Of a stretch of 64,000 bases of DNA, positions 47,604 to 56,653 are shown piece by piece. The translations under genes and the position numbers were made by a program. The DNA is from Zhongshania aquatica (GTDB lineage Bacteria > Pseudomonadota > Gammaproteobacteria > Pseudomonadales > Spongiibacteraceae): the NCBI RefSeq assembly GCF_027257955.1, contig NZ_JANZNQ010000004.1, positions 226,662 through 290,661 on the forward strand, given 5' to 3'. A model generated the notes under the pieces. That model worked only from the letters and a program-made list of their open reading frames with translations, ran no database searches and was not told the DNA's origin. Position 1 is the stretch's first letter. The number at the start of each line of letters is the position of its first letter.

Positions 47604-48353
47604 GTGAGCCCATTTCGTTTTTTTAGAATGCTGTTGCTTAGGTGGCATCGTCGTCTTGGCGTTGTGCTTTTGGCATTTATAGTGATGCTGGTAGTGACCG
47701 GCATTGCGATTAATCACAGTGCGTCTTGGGGCTTAGATAAATCCTTTGTTCAGCAAACGTGGCTGCTAAATTACTACGGCATTTCCGAGCCGGAACTTCG
47801 CAGCTTTCGACATCAGAATGAGTGGCTGGCTCAATCTGGCGTGACGTTGTACTTAAACGAAAATGACATTGGCAGTTGCGATGGGCCCTTGTTAGGCGCA
47901 GTCAAGCAAGCTGATGATTGGCTGGTTTTATGCGAAGCCCGACTTCAAATGTTTAATCATCAAGGCGCCCGTCTTGATGATATTAGTGAGTCTTTAGGTC
48001 TGCCGCCAGCGGTGGGTGCGATAGCGGCGAACGGTAACAATATATACCTGCAAACAAGCACGGCGACTATTCAGTTTGATCCCACTCTTTTAACTTTTAC
48101 CGCGCTCAATAATCCAATTCAAGATGTAGATTGGGCTGACCAAGCAGAGGCGCCATTGGCCTTGCGCGAGTTATGGTTGAGCGCGCATCGCGGCAACGGC
48201 GTGAACTGGGAACGCGTTTTATTAGATTTACACAGCGGCCGCTTGTTTGGCCCTGTCGGCGTAATCCTGACCGATATTGCGGCAATTTTACTGCTGCTAT
48301 TAGCGCTGAGCGGTGTCTGGGTGTGGGTGAGCAAGCCGGGTCGTTGGCGATAA
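47604..48353 (+). CDS. PepSY-associated membrane protein
   Basis: The 249-residue protein has an N-terminal helix HRRLGVVLLAFIVMLVVTGI followed by the typical INHSASWGLD, a periplasmic PepSY-like segment, and a final helix ILLLLLALSGVWVWVSKP. Such proteins occur in siderophore-linked ferric reductase operons. GTG start 3 nt after the FMN-binding gene. The histidines in the helices could bind haem. Confidence 0.82.
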   Translation: MSPFRFFRMLLLRWHRRLGVVLLAFIVMLVVTGIAINHSASWGLDKSFVQQTWLLNYYGISEPELRSFRHQNEWLAQSGVTLYLNENDIGSCDGPLLGAVKQADDWLVLCEARLQMFNHQGARLDDISESLGLPPAVGAIAANGNNIYLQTSTATIQFDPTLLTFTALNNPIQDVDWADQAEAPLALRELWLSAHRGNGVNWERVLLDLHSGRLFGPVGVILTDIAAILLLLLALSGVWVWVSKPGRWR

Positions 48354-48444
48354 TTGACCGCGAGCACTGTAAACCTGAGTTTTTTAGTCAATGGTTTAGG
48401 TTTGGCGCCGTGCTAGTGTTCTCTCACTATTGAGAGGGGCTATC

Positions 48445-48903
48445 ATGAATCCGACGTTAAAACTTTGGCGCAAGCTGTCTGCTTATCCCGGCGGTAAGCA
48501 ACTATTCTCTAAGGGCGTGTGTTTTAAAGCCCCTTACTTTGCAACCATTAAACCCGTGTTTGAAGAGCTGGAAACTGGCTATGCCGTGGTGCGCATTAAA
48601 GAGCGCCGCGCCATTCACAACCACATTGGTAGCGTTCATGCGATTGCCCTATGCAATTTGGCAGAGTTCGCCGCTGGTGTTGTTAGCGAAGCCTCAATGC
48701 CAGCCGGTATGCGCTGGATTCCCGCAGGCATGACTGTTCGTTACTTGGGGTCGGCAAAGGGGGAATTACGCGGTTATGCTACTTTGCGTGAGATTGTCGT
48801 CGGCGAAAAAGGCGCAGTGCCCGTCAAAGTTGAAGTAAAAAACGCGGTTGGTAAAGTGGTGTTTGACGCGGAAATATCCATGCATATTTCGCCTAAAAAA
48901 TAA
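48445..48903 (+). CDS. DUF4442 hotdog-fold thioesterase-like protein
   Basis: The 152-residue protein has the hotdog segment HNHIGSVHAIALCNLAEFAA and the family strand PAGMRWIPAGMTVRYLGSAKG. These are PaaI relatives with unproven thioesterase activity. The ATG 48445 has GAGAGG 7 nt upstream, so the TTG at 48430 is not used. Confidence 0.85.
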   Translation: MNPTLKLWRKLSAYPGGKQLFSKGVCFKAPYFATIKPVFEELETGYAVVRIKERRAIHNHIGSVHAIALCNLAEFAAGVVSEASMPAGMRWIPAGMTVRYLGSAKGELRGYATLREIVVGEKGAVPVKVEVKNAVGKVVFDAEISMHISPKK

Positions 48904-49176
48904 TTCCGGCAATTAACACATTGGTGCTCCCAAGCCGCCGAGCAAACTAGTGTCGGCAGTTGTGGGAGTCAGTGTGGATTTCTTATCCCGCGCGATGATT
49001 CCGCCGTGTTTTAAAATTCATCTAAGTTCTCCGTCGTTCTGGCCAAACTCGGCTTATGTTCATTCTTAAAAACAGCGATACTCTACGTTTTGTAAAAGCG
49101 TAGATCTTACGCATGCCTAGGCTTTGTGTGGGCGTAGAGTTTGGACGGAGTTTGTTGCGATGTTAAGGAGATCTGC

Positions 49177-50082
49177 ATGGGTTTGAAAACCACCTTCGAG
49201 CAATGGCGTATGTTTAAAGCTGTCGTAGATCACGGTGGATTTCATCAAGCGTCGCAGGTCGTCCACAAAAGCCAAACTACTATTCACCACGCGGTGCATA
49301 AGTTAGAAGAATCTCTTGGCGTTACTTTGTTAGAAGTGCAGGGTCGCAAAGCAGTGCTTACCCCAGCGGGCCAGTTAATGCTGCGGCGCGCGAATTACCT
49401 TATCGACGAAGCCGAAAAAATGGAGGCGGTGGCGAAAAGTCTGAGTATGGGTGTTGAGTCTAGGCTCGACATCGCTGTTGATGAGGCTTTTCCGCAGGCC
49501 GAACTTTATCAAGTATTAGAAACCGTCTCTGCCGAATTCCCCTTTCTTCGAATCGAGTTGCGCGAAACCGTACTTAGCGGCGCCAATGAACTAGTCGAAC
49601 AGGGTAAGGTGGTCGTCGCTATTTCGCCGATGCGTTTAGCGAATGGTTTGAACGAAGAAATCTGCCAAATGTGTTTTATCGCTGTGGCGAGTCCAAATCA
49701 TCCGCTATTAAATAGGGGGCGGCAGTTAGCGGTTGAAGACCTCAAGGCCTACCGCCAAATTGTCGTGCGAGACTCAGCGCTAGGCAGTCAACATGATGCA
49801 GGTTGGTTGGGTGCCGATCAGCGTTGGACCGTCAGCCATATGCGCTCTTCCATTGATTTAGTGTGCCGTGGCTTGGGCTTTGCTTGGCTGCCAGAATCTG
49901 AAATTAGCGATAAAATAGCAGCGGGTAGCCTGGTTAGACTGCCTATCCCCTCCGCGTTTGATAGGCATGTTAGTTTCTATCTCAACTATAAAGATCCAGA
50001 TCAGCTCGGCCCTGCTGCGCGTTCGTTTATGGGGGAGCTTCGTTTTCAAACTCAGCATCTACAGTTATCAGCTGACAAATAG
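49177..50082 (+). CDS. LysR-family transcriptional regulator
   Basis: The 301-residue regulator has the helix-turn-helix DHGGFHQASQVVHKSQTTIH and HAVHKLEESLGVTLLEVQGR, then an effector domain starting RLDIAVDEAFPQAEL. AAGGAG lies 7 nt before ATG 49177. It stands just upstream of pirin on the same strand, so pirin and the nitroreductase are possible targets, although LysR genes usually face theirs. Confidence 0.9.
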   Translation: MGLKTTFEQWRMFKAVVDHGGFHQASQVVHKSQTTIHHAVHKLEESLGVTLLEVQGRKAVLTPAGQLMLRRANYLIDEAEKMEAVAKSLSMGVESRLDIAVDEAFPQAELYQVLETVSAEFPFLRIELRETVLSGANELVEQGKVVVAISPMRLANGLNEEICQMCFIAVASPNHPLLNRGRQLAVEDLKAYRQIVVRDSALGSQHDAGWLGADQRWTVSHMRSSIDLVCRGLGFAWLPESEISDKIAAGSLVRLPIPSAFDRHVSFYLNYKDPDQLGPAARSFMGELRFQTQHLQLSADK

Positions 50083-50188
50083 GATTGTTCGAAAAAATCG
50101 AATGTTATGAGCCATTTTTTCAAATTTTCGCACAGGTTTTCTGGCTTTACACTGTTCCTTAGTGAAATGAAGCTAACAGGAGAACGAC

Positions 50189-50896
50189 GTGAACTATTAC
50201 CGAGCAGCAGAGCAACGCGGTCATGCGAATTTCGGCTGGCTAGACAGCCACCACAGTTTTTCCTTTGGTAGTTACTACGACCCCAAGCATATGGGCGTGT
50301 CTGCCCTGCGGGTGGTTAATGATGACACGGTGGCCGAAGGCGCAGGTTTTGGCACCCACGGGCATCGCGACATGGAAATTATCTCTTACGTCTTAGAGGG
50401 TAGTATCGCCCATGTCGACAGTATGGGGCACCGATACACCGTTCCCGCTGGCGAAGTTCAGCGCATGAGTGCCGGTAGCGGCGTGACGCATTCAGAATTT
50501 AATGCTTCGACGACGGAGAAGTTACGATTCTTGCAAATTTGGGTGCAGCCCAATGTGAAGGGCATCAAGCCCGAATATGAGCAGGCACACATACCGCAAA
50601 GTAAGACCTTAACGCCATTGGTAACCCCAGATGGATGCGACGGTTCATTAATGATGCATCAAGACGCATCGATTTATCGCCTGCGTTTAGAGCAGAATGA
50701 AAGTGCGCGACTATCGTTGAATAAGGGACGTGTTGGGTATTTGCATGTGGTTTCCGGTAGCGCACAGCTCGATGATCAACTGCTAGTCGCTGGAGATGGG
50801 CTTGGTGTGTATGAAAAAACACAGTTTGATGCTCTCGCCAAGAGCGATAACTTCGAGGCGCTGTGGTTTGACTTGCCGCCAGAAGAAAAGAACTAG
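50189..50896 (+). CDS. Pirin-family bicupin
   Basis: The 235-residue protein has the pirin block GFGTHGHRDMEIISYVLEGS with the iron-binding histidines, SGSGVTHSE-like AGSGVTHSEFNAS and a second cupin half. Bacterial pirins such as YhhW have quercetinase or redox-related activity. The GTG start follows AGGAG by 7 nt. A strong terminator follows. Confidence 0.92.
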   Translation: MNYYRAAEQRGHANFGWLDSHHSFSFGSYYDPKHMGVSALRVVNDDTVAEGAGFGTHGHRDMEIISYVLEGSIAHVDSMGHRYTVPAGEVQRMSAGSGVTHSEFNASTTEKLRFLQIWVQPNVKGIKPEYEQAHIPQSKTLTPLVTPDGCDGSLMMHQDASIYRLRLEQNESARLSLNKGRVGYLHVVSGSAQLDDQLLVAGDGLGVYEKTQFDALAKSDNFEALWFDLPPEEKN

Positions 50897-50908
50897 CAGT
50901 GCCAAATG

Positions 50909-50942
50909 CGCCGACGGGGAGTAATCCCGTCGGCGTTGTTAT
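50909..50942 (+). terminator. Rho-independent terminator of pirin
   Basis: CGCCGACGGG-N7-CCCGTCGGCG, a perfect 10-bp stem, is followed by TTGTTATATT. Confidence 0.85.
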
Positions 50943-50994
50943 ATTGTACGATTAGCAGAAAATTTATTTTATTTAAAAATTATGGAGTTGAAAT

Positions 50995-51579
50995 ATGTCT
51001 CACCCCTCATCAAATCGTGACCCACTAGACGGCGTATCTGCACTATTTTATGAGCGCTGGTCGCCACGTGCGTTTGCTAATGCTGAGATAGATGATGCGA
51101 CCGTAGCGCGCCTTATCGACGCCGCTCGCTGGTCACCATCTTGCTTTAACGCTCAGCCCTGGCGCTTTTATACCGCAAACGCGAGCAGCAACGCAGACCG
51201 TTTTGCAGCGTTCCTTAATTTGCTACTGGAAGGAAACCAAAGCTGGGCCAAAGACGCTTCTGTGCTGGGCTTTATCGTTGCCAAAAAGCACTTTGAACAT
51301 AATGGCAAACCCAATCCAAGTTATGCCTTAGATTGCGGCGCGGCATGGATGGCGATGACCTTGCAAGCTAGACAAGAAGGTTTGTATACCCACGGTATGG
51401 CAGGGATCAAACACACTGATATTTTGGAACACCTTGGCCTAGATGCCGAGCAGCATGAAGTGGTAGTCGGCTTTACGATTGGCAAAAAAGGCGACGTTTC
51501 CCAGCTTGATCAAGGTTTACAAGAAAAGGAATTTCCATCTCCGCGTAAACCCTTGGATGAAGTTTGGTTGCCTAGCTAA
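50995..51579 (+). CDS. Nitroreductase-family protein
   Basis: The 194-residue FMN enzyme has the N-terminal RWSPRAFANAEIDDATVARL and SPSCFNAQPWRFYTA for the FMN phosphate. The family reduces nitroaromatics, quinones or acts as a dehydrogenase. It has its own promoter because a terminator precedes it. Confidence 0.9.
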   Translation: MSHPSSNRDPLDGVSALFYERWSPRAFANAEIDDATVARLIDAARWSPSCFNAQPWRFYTANASSNADRFAAFLNLLLEGNQSWAKDASVLGFIVAKKHFEHNGKPNPSYALDCGAAWMAMTLQARQEGLYTHGMAGIKHTDILEHLGLDAEQHEVVVGFTIGKKGDVSQLDQGLQEKEFPSPRKPLDEVWLPS

Positions 51580-51772
51580 ATTGATTTGTAGTTATTCAAA
51601 CTTTATCTGACACGATAGAATTAAACGCTTCTATGAACGCCGACCGTCAGCGATGTCGAAGTCGTTGGTGGTTGGTGCCTCTTCTAATGGTCGACGAAAA
51701 TAGTATTAATTTGGCGTAGAGTAGCAGTACTATTTTTATTTCTTCGAGAGTTGAAATTTCGCTACTGCCGCC
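51580..51772. other. Intergenic stretch after nitroreductase
   Basis: Nothing recognised in this 193-bp stretch. It continues to 52259 as the ccdAB remnant plus about 115 bp without visible features. Confidence 0.4.
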
Positions 51773-52087
51773 TTAAATTCCCGTCACTAAAAAATCGAAT
51801 GCTGAAATTATTTCGTCGCTGTTCAGAAGTAAGGAGCTTTTCCCCTTTACTAAGAAAGATGCCTAGACGATTGTGATTTGATGGGGGAGAAACGCCTATT
51901 TTTTATTGCCTATTTCAATGACTGAACACAGATTCTCGGGGAAAGATCTTGCAATTTGTGCAAGCGTTCTCGGAATAACTACGCGGCTATTTAACTGGTC
52001 AAGTAGGCCAGTTTGCACTTCAACAAAAAAGGGATATGTTCGGCGACTTTCGGGATTTGAATTTTCGTATAGGTCGAATTACTTCAT
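51773..52087 (-). pseudogene. ccdB: Full-length ccdB toxin gene with three nonsense codons
   Basis: From ATG 52087 one frame of 105 codons, the normal CcdB length, reads M-K-stop-FDLYENSNPESRRTYPFF, VEVQTGLLDQLNSRVVIPRT, PENLCSVIEIGNKK-stop, FLPHQITIV-stop, and SSLLLNSDEIISAFDFLVTG to a final Ile. This is the CcdB DNA-gyrase poison from end to end. Stops are at codons 3 (52079-52081, TAA, probably from CAA), 64 and 75 (TAG). There is no frameshift. The toxin is therefore silenced by point mutations only. Confidence 0.85.
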
Positions 52088-52145
52088 TAGAAGTTTCTGT
52101 GCTTGTCGGCGAATAGACCACCCACCAGACTCCGTTAAATGGTTG
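52087..52145 (-). pseudogene. ccdA: Truncated ccdA antitoxin 3' end
   Basis: Immediately before ccdB, with the standard TAATG overlap, the frame ends GLFADKHRNF, a typical CcdA C-terminus. A few codons upstream the match NHLTESGG is in another frame, and nothing CcdA-like lies further upstream. The antitoxin gene has lost its N-terminal DNA-binding part. Confidence 0.7.
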
Positions 52146-52259
52146 CATAGGTAATGCGTATATAATGCGCATAATAGCAGTGAGAGTTTAGCTGGGTAAG
52201 GCATGCCGACGAAAAACATCTCTGCGACCGCTAATAGCGAGTTGTTAGTACACATTTGC

Positions 52260-53705
52260 TCAGCCCTGCAAAGGTTGAGCAAGAATCCACAGGCCAACGC
52301 CGGTAAAAATCACCATCAGTAGTAACATGGGGAGTTGGCTGATACTTGCTTGCCTCTGGTTTGGAAAGCTCCGTAGCGCTTCCGCGTGGGCTAGGTAAAC
52401 ACTGGCAACGTGGCCTATTAAAATAAGCCAGACTTGGCTATTCCAGATAAAGCCCATGTTTGGCAGTATCGGGATTCTGCCGCTAATTGCAGTGCCGAAG
52501 ATATCCCATCCCCAGCCGAAGGGGTCTGAAAATAATCCGCGTAATTTTAAACCTTGGCTGAGCACCAGTGTGAAGTAATGGGTGATGTGATAGACCAGTG
52601 CTATGGGCAGTAGGCTATAGCCAAAGCGCAGTGATAGCTCGGTCACGCTTAACTCGCTGCGAGTTAGAATTTTTCCCAGCCATAAAAAAAATGAAAATAG
52701 GCCGAGGTAGAGAAACGGCGATAGGAGCAAGCAGACGGTTTCAAAGCCGATATACCATGGCCGCAATATGACATAGGCATAGAGCGGGTGCTGGCCAAGT
52801 AAGGGTTCTAAAATGTGGAAAGGGTCTTTCCAGAATATATTGAACCAAAGACTGGTTTCGCGCAGGCCGTCGTAGGCGGTAGACGACAACATGAATAAGA
52901 TAAATACCAGCAGGCTGCGGTGTTCAATGCGTTCTAGTAGTAAGCCGCTGAAGGGGAGGCGTAGAGTAATGCGAAGCTTTCCGTCTAAATGAAATTGGTA
53001 GTGAATGGGCGACATTTTTGCGATAAGCCGGAACATAACCGAGAACAATTCACCGTAACGAAACCACGCATTTATGCCATACAGGTAGACGGCTGCAACA
53101 TTGATGACGGTATAGCTAATTAAAATAATAGATAGAGAAAATGGCCGCGTGTTACCAAACAATTCCAAAATGATAAAAGCCATATACAGTGCGACGGCTG
53201 GCCAATAAGATAGTTGGCTGGGGTAGGTATAGCGACCTTCGGCAAATTTGTTGAATGGCGAGAAAATAAATTTCCAGCTGTTGAGGTAATCGTACCAATT
53301 GCCAAATACTGCACTTAAATAACCCGCGCCGAGCGCAAAGCTAATCCAGAAAAAGGTCATATTAAAATTGCGGTAACGGTCTTGATTACCGACAAATCCC
53401 GTCACTATGGCAAGGCAAAAACAGAATAGTAATAAAATTTTAAGTAAGGTAATTAACTTCAGATTTTGTGCGACCCGCTGGAATTTATCAGCAGCAAAGA
53501 CGCGTTGCCGTGCCGGACGTTTGGCTTGCTCGGTTTTGTAGAAATACCCCAGAATTAAAAATGATAAAACCAGCGCCGCCATTGCCCCATAGATATACAT
53601 CCAATAGGGCATGGGGAGTTTGTAGGGTTCGCCAAAGGAATGAGCAAAGCTTTGACTGGAGGCGGCACTAGCTAGCAGAACAAAGAGAGGCTCTTTGCGG
53701 GGCAT
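52260..53705 (-). CDS. Polytopic 'HSFGE' membrane protein, copy 2
   Basis: The 481-residue paralogue of the protein at 10445-11950 has a signal-like start ending SFAHSFGEPYKLPMPYWMYI and about eleven more helices. Shared blocks are FNMTFFWISFALGAGY, WFRYGELFSVMFRL, FILFMLSSTAYDGLRETSLW and SQLPMLLLMV. Here it is the third gene of an operon with an M19-like lipoprotein and a cupredoxin-like protein, starting by a TAATG overlap with the latter. The tight coupling suggests a complex. No enzymatic motif was identified. Similar proteins are, from memory, sometimes labelled fenitrothion hydrolase. Confidence 0.78.
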   Translation of the reverse strand: MPRKEPLFVLLASAASSQSFAHSFGEPYKLPMPYWMYIYGAMAALVLSFLILGYFYKTEQAKRPARQRVFAADKFQRVAQNLKLITLLKILLLFCFCLAIVTGFVGNQDRYRNFNMTFFWISFALGAGYLSAVFGNWYDYLNSWKFIFSPFNKFAEGRYTYPSQLSYWPAVALYMAFIILELFGNTRPFSLSIILISYTVINVAAVYLYGINAWFRYGELFSVMFRLIAKMSPIHYQFHLDGKLRITLRLPFSGLLLERIEHRSLLVFILFMLSSTAYDGLRETSLWFNIFWKDPFHILEPLLGQHPLYAYVILRPWYIGFETVCLLLSPFLYLGLFSFFLWLGKILTRSELSVTELSLRFGYSLLPIALVYHITHYFTLVLSQGLKLRGLFSDPFGWGWDIFGTAISGRIPILPNMGFIWNSQVWLILIGHVASVYLAHAEALRSFPNQRQASISQLPMLLLMVIFTGVGLWILAQPLQG

Positions 53706-54079
53706 TAGCGTGGGTAAACTTCAATCGTGCCGAGCTGCATTTCTGTGTCGTGAACTTCCAGCGAGAATCGTCCGGTTTGTGTGGCGACAAATTCACGTTG
53801 TTCTTTTATGCCTGCGCTCAATGGAATGTGCATGTCAACGCCGTGTACGTGGACGGCAGCATCGGTGTCGCTGACAAAGTTTAGCTGAGCAGTATCACCG
53901 ATTTTGAGTCGAATGATTTGTGGCTCCGGCGTGCTGCCGCTGACTATGTCAAAGTTAACCGTTTGTGTCTGAGCGACGATTTCGGCATTGTTTGCTGGGG
54001 CAGTATCGGGTTTCATCGCCAGCCATAGGCCGGCGAGAACGGCGACGGTTAAAATTAGAAAAGTCAGGTTACGACGCAT
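53705..54079 (-). CDS. Cupredoxin-like exported protein
   Basis: The 124-residue protein has an N-terminal membrane anchor (RRNLTFLILTVAVLAGLWLA) and a beta-sandwich ending DAAVHVHGVDMHIPLSAG, GRFSLEVHDTEMQLGTIEVY. The histidines and methionines in these strands recall the copper site of cupredoxins, although the canonical Cys ligand is absent. The ATG at 54079 is preferred over an upstream ATG that would overlap the lipoprotein by 113 bp. It lies 4 bp after the lipoprotein stop and overlaps the membrane protein start. Confidence 0.8.
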   Translation of the reverse strand: MRRNLTFLILTVAVLAGLWLAMKPDTAPANNAEIVAQTQTVNFDIVSGSTPEPQIIRLKIGDTAQLNFVSDTDAAVHVHGVDMHIPLSAGIKEQREFVATQTGRFSLEVHDTEMQLGTIEVYPR

Positions 54080-54083
54080 TATT

Positions 54084-56294
54084 TTAGTTTCCGTTGCGGT
54101 TGTAGGCACGCTCCCACATTTGTACGTAGGCTTCGGCGGAATTGTACAGCGCATCGAGGGCTTCTTTCCCGCCTTCAAGCCTAACTTCTTCAACAAAGTC
54201 TGCGACTAGGCCGTAGTGAGACATGCCGGTCTCGTCAATATGCCAGTATTTGCCGCTTTCTGGAATGACCAACATATTTACGGTGACGGGAGAGAAGTTC
54301 GCAAATTGTGGTCCCCAGTCGTCTCCGCTAAACAGTGTGATAGGGTACTGAACCGGCTCCGAGTCGCCACCGCGTGGACCGGGGTGGCCACCAAAACCGT
54401 TGGCGTCTGCACCGTAACCCAATCCAAGAATTTGGTCGCTATCGCTAATGCCCGCTTTGGCGCGCCAGAATTTTAATTTTTCCAGAAATTCTTTGTGTTT
54501 TATGCCGTTGCCTTTGTATGGATAAACCGTGCCACCGTTCTTCAACATGCGTACCACTTGGTCGCTGGTTAAGCCGCCGTGGGCATCGTGGGATGAGGCT
54601 AGCGGGTAGGCTGGCGTTTGCTCGTCGGCAATGTCTAGCATGATATCTTTGCTATGGTAGGCCGCGTGATCAATATCAATCACCATGCCTCGTGCCATTA
54701 AGGCGCGTAGCGCGTATTCGCCTAAGTCAGTGACGGTGCGTGCATTGCAGCGTTTGCCTGGCGGATATAATGGTGTAAGACCGCCGGTGGCGTCGAAGAG
54801 CGCTTGCGTGAGTGGGTCGCTACCACTGCCGGGAATGGCGGTGGTCATTTCGGTACCTGGGGTGCGAACCGAGGGTTCGTCTACTGGGTAGTCACGACAC
54901 TCAGTCGTTTTCCAAAATGCTTTGGTATCGATAAAGTTTAAGAAGTTGATCACGTCGCCACTGAAAATACCGGCGCCGCCTAGTGAACTGTCTATATCAT
55001 GGAAGGGATAAACATGGCGTACGCCAAGATCCCATAGCTCTTGAATTTCTGCGTCTATCTGCGCTTTATCGCAATTGCGCTGTTCCATACCGCCGGGCAA
55101 AATTGTCACGCCGCAGTCGAATACCTGCGCAACTTCCACGCCAAGTACCACAGCCATTTTGCCGTCGTTGATGACTTCCCGCGCTTCTTGTGGGCTTTTA
55201 ACAACCCGATACCAGCCTTTGCCGGGGCCGCCACTTTGGGCGTCTACATAGTCTTGCACGTCATACAGATACTTGACCTGTTTTACTGCAACACTCATAT
55301 CTTCGCAGTCAGAGTTGGGTTTGCCTGAGATCGTTTTACCCACATCGCACAGCGCCTTGATATTGGTGCCATGGTTTACCATTAAGCGCAGACCTGCTTG
55401 ATAGGCGCGCTCAACCCATTTGTAGTACATCACTTGGTGGGTTAGATAATCTCGACGTGGCCAGTCCACAAAGGTAGGCCAGCCTTTTGTTTCGTGAGTT
55501 TCGGTCGGTGTCATATTGAGTACGTTGTTACCGTCGCGAATCCCGTTGGGGCCGTGAAAGTCTTGGCAGTTCTCTAACGCATGGTCAACGCCAAAACGGT
55601 TGATGACTTCGCCGTACAGCACCCCACCGGCTGAGGGGCCAACGTCTCCGGCGTAGGACATCTCGCTCGACATGCCCATATGGGTATGAACATCGGCAAA
55701 GCCAATCAGCGGTTTGTCGACGCCGTTACCTTTGAAGGTTTCGCCGCTCACGGCGGTGGGCATTTCTGGATAGCTAGTGCAATTAGTGGTAGGTGCAAAG
55801 GTAAACTGAGTGGCTGGGCCGCTAGCATTTTCTGCGGTAATGAGCTGGCCGCTTTCATCTACTTGCATGGTTTGCGCCGTGCTGTCGGACACGATAGTAA
55901 AGCTGTCGCTACCATCTACTAAATCAATGGTCCAAATTGCCGCGTCGCTGGCACTGCTTTCACCGCTCACCGGCCCGCCCTGTGCGGTCAGAAGTTTGCG
56001 ATCATTGGTATAAAACAAGTATTTACCCAGCGTAGCGGGCTGCATAAAAAATGCATCGCCCGCCGCAGCACTTATCGCGCTGCTGCCGAAGCCGCTGTTA
56101 TTAGCCACAACATACTTCTCGGTCTGCTCAGATTGCAATGCATAGCAACCATTTGCCATGTCAAATCGAGTGACAGGCGTTTCGCTGGTGACGTCTTGGC
56201 CGCCGCCATTGCCAGAGCTGGATGAACTAGAACCACCGCAGGCCGATAGAAGGGCAGCGAAACCTATAGTCAGAACTGAAAGTTGGATATTCAT
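54084..56294 (-). CDS. M19 dipeptidase-like lipoprotein, copy 2
   Basis: The 736-residue lipoprotein has the signal IGFAALLSAC (Cys19), a Ser/Gly linker, a beta-trefoil-like domain (GCYALQSEQTEKYVVANNSG) to about residue 175, and a hydrolase domain with ADVHTH (H203, H205), VVLGVEVAQ (E387), HVYPFHDID, IDIDHAAYHSKDIML, SSHDAHGG and GYGADANGFG. These match the metal ligands of renal dipeptidase (M19). The first copy has the same order but with acidic repeats, absent here. Leads the operon lipoprotein-cupredoxin-HSFGE. Substrate unknown. Confidence 0.8.
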   Translation of the reverse strand: MNIQLSVLTIGFAALLSACGGSSSSSSGNGGGQDVTSETPVTRFDMANGCYALQSEQTEKYVVANNSGFGSSAISAAAGDAFFMQPATLGKYLFYTNDRKLLTAQGGPVSGESSASDAAIWTIDLVDGSDSFTIVSDSTAQTMQVDESGQLITAENASGPATQFTFAPTTNCTSYPEMPTAVSGETFKGNGVDKPLIGFADVHTHMGMSSEMSYAGDVGPSAGGVLYGEVINRFGVDHALENCQDFHGPNGIRDGNNVLNMTPTETHETKGWPTFVDWPRRDYLTHQVMYYKWVERAYQAGLRLMVNHGTNIKALCDVGKTISGKPNSDCEDMSVAVKQVKYLYDVQDYVDAQSGGPGKGWYRVVKSPQEAREVINDGKMAVVLGVEVAQVFDCGVTILPGGMEQRNCDKAQIDAEIQELWDLGVRHVYPFHDIDSSLGGAGIFSGDVINFLNFIDTKAFWKTTECRDYPVDEPSVRTPGTEMTTAIPGSGSDPLTQALFDATGGLTPLYPPGKRCNARTVTDLGEYALRALMARGMVIDIDHAAYHSKDIMLDIADEQTPAYPLASSHDAHGGLTSDQVVRMLKNGGTVYPYKGNGIKHKEFLEKLKFWRAKAGISDSDQILGLGYGADANGFGGHPGPRGGDSEPVQYPITLFSGDDWGPQFANFSPVTVNMLVIPESGKYWHIDETGMSHYGLVADFVEEVRLEGGKEALDALYNSAEAYVQMWERAYNRNGN

Positions 56295-56653
56295 TCTTAG
56301 TCTACCGAGTAATGGGTGGTTTGATGTCGTAAATGCGTTCAGCGAGCCAAGATTTTTATTGCTGTGGTCTGAGTCCCGCTTTGGGAAATCGTTAGATTCC
56401 TTGGTTAAGCTATCATGCTACTGCACAAATGTCGCTATTTGTAACTTTTTAGTAATGGATCTAGATGCATTTTTGGGATTGGTTTAACACTTCGGCCAAA
56501 TGATTGCGCTAGAAACCTTTTAATACTTATTAGAAGGCGTGATAAGCGGAGAAAAGCCGTTACCTATATGTATTGACGCGTTATATTGGGCGGGGCTTGT
56601 TTTGAGGTAAGCGAGTTTAATCTAGGTGCAGTTGTTGATATGCGGAGGGTGCA
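56295..56653. other. Divergent intergenic region
   Basis: The 359 bp between the M19-like operon and the molybdopterin enzyme should contain both promoters. I saw no operator or gene. GGAGG at 56644-56648 serves the TTG start of the next gene. Confidence 0.4.

Noticed and set aside
49087..49112. CTACG...CGTAG inverted repeat as a LysR binding site
   Set aside because: LysR sites usually have T-N11-A form; arms are only 5 bp and lie in a run of chance-like repeats.
51906..52154. 82-residue plus-strand frame
   Set aside because: It is the antisense of the ccdB/ccdA remnant, which matches a known family on the other strand.
52079..52297. 72-residue minus-strand frame
   Set aside because: Cys/Leu-rich without family features; only its end corresponds to the frameshifted CcdA tail, in the wrong frame.
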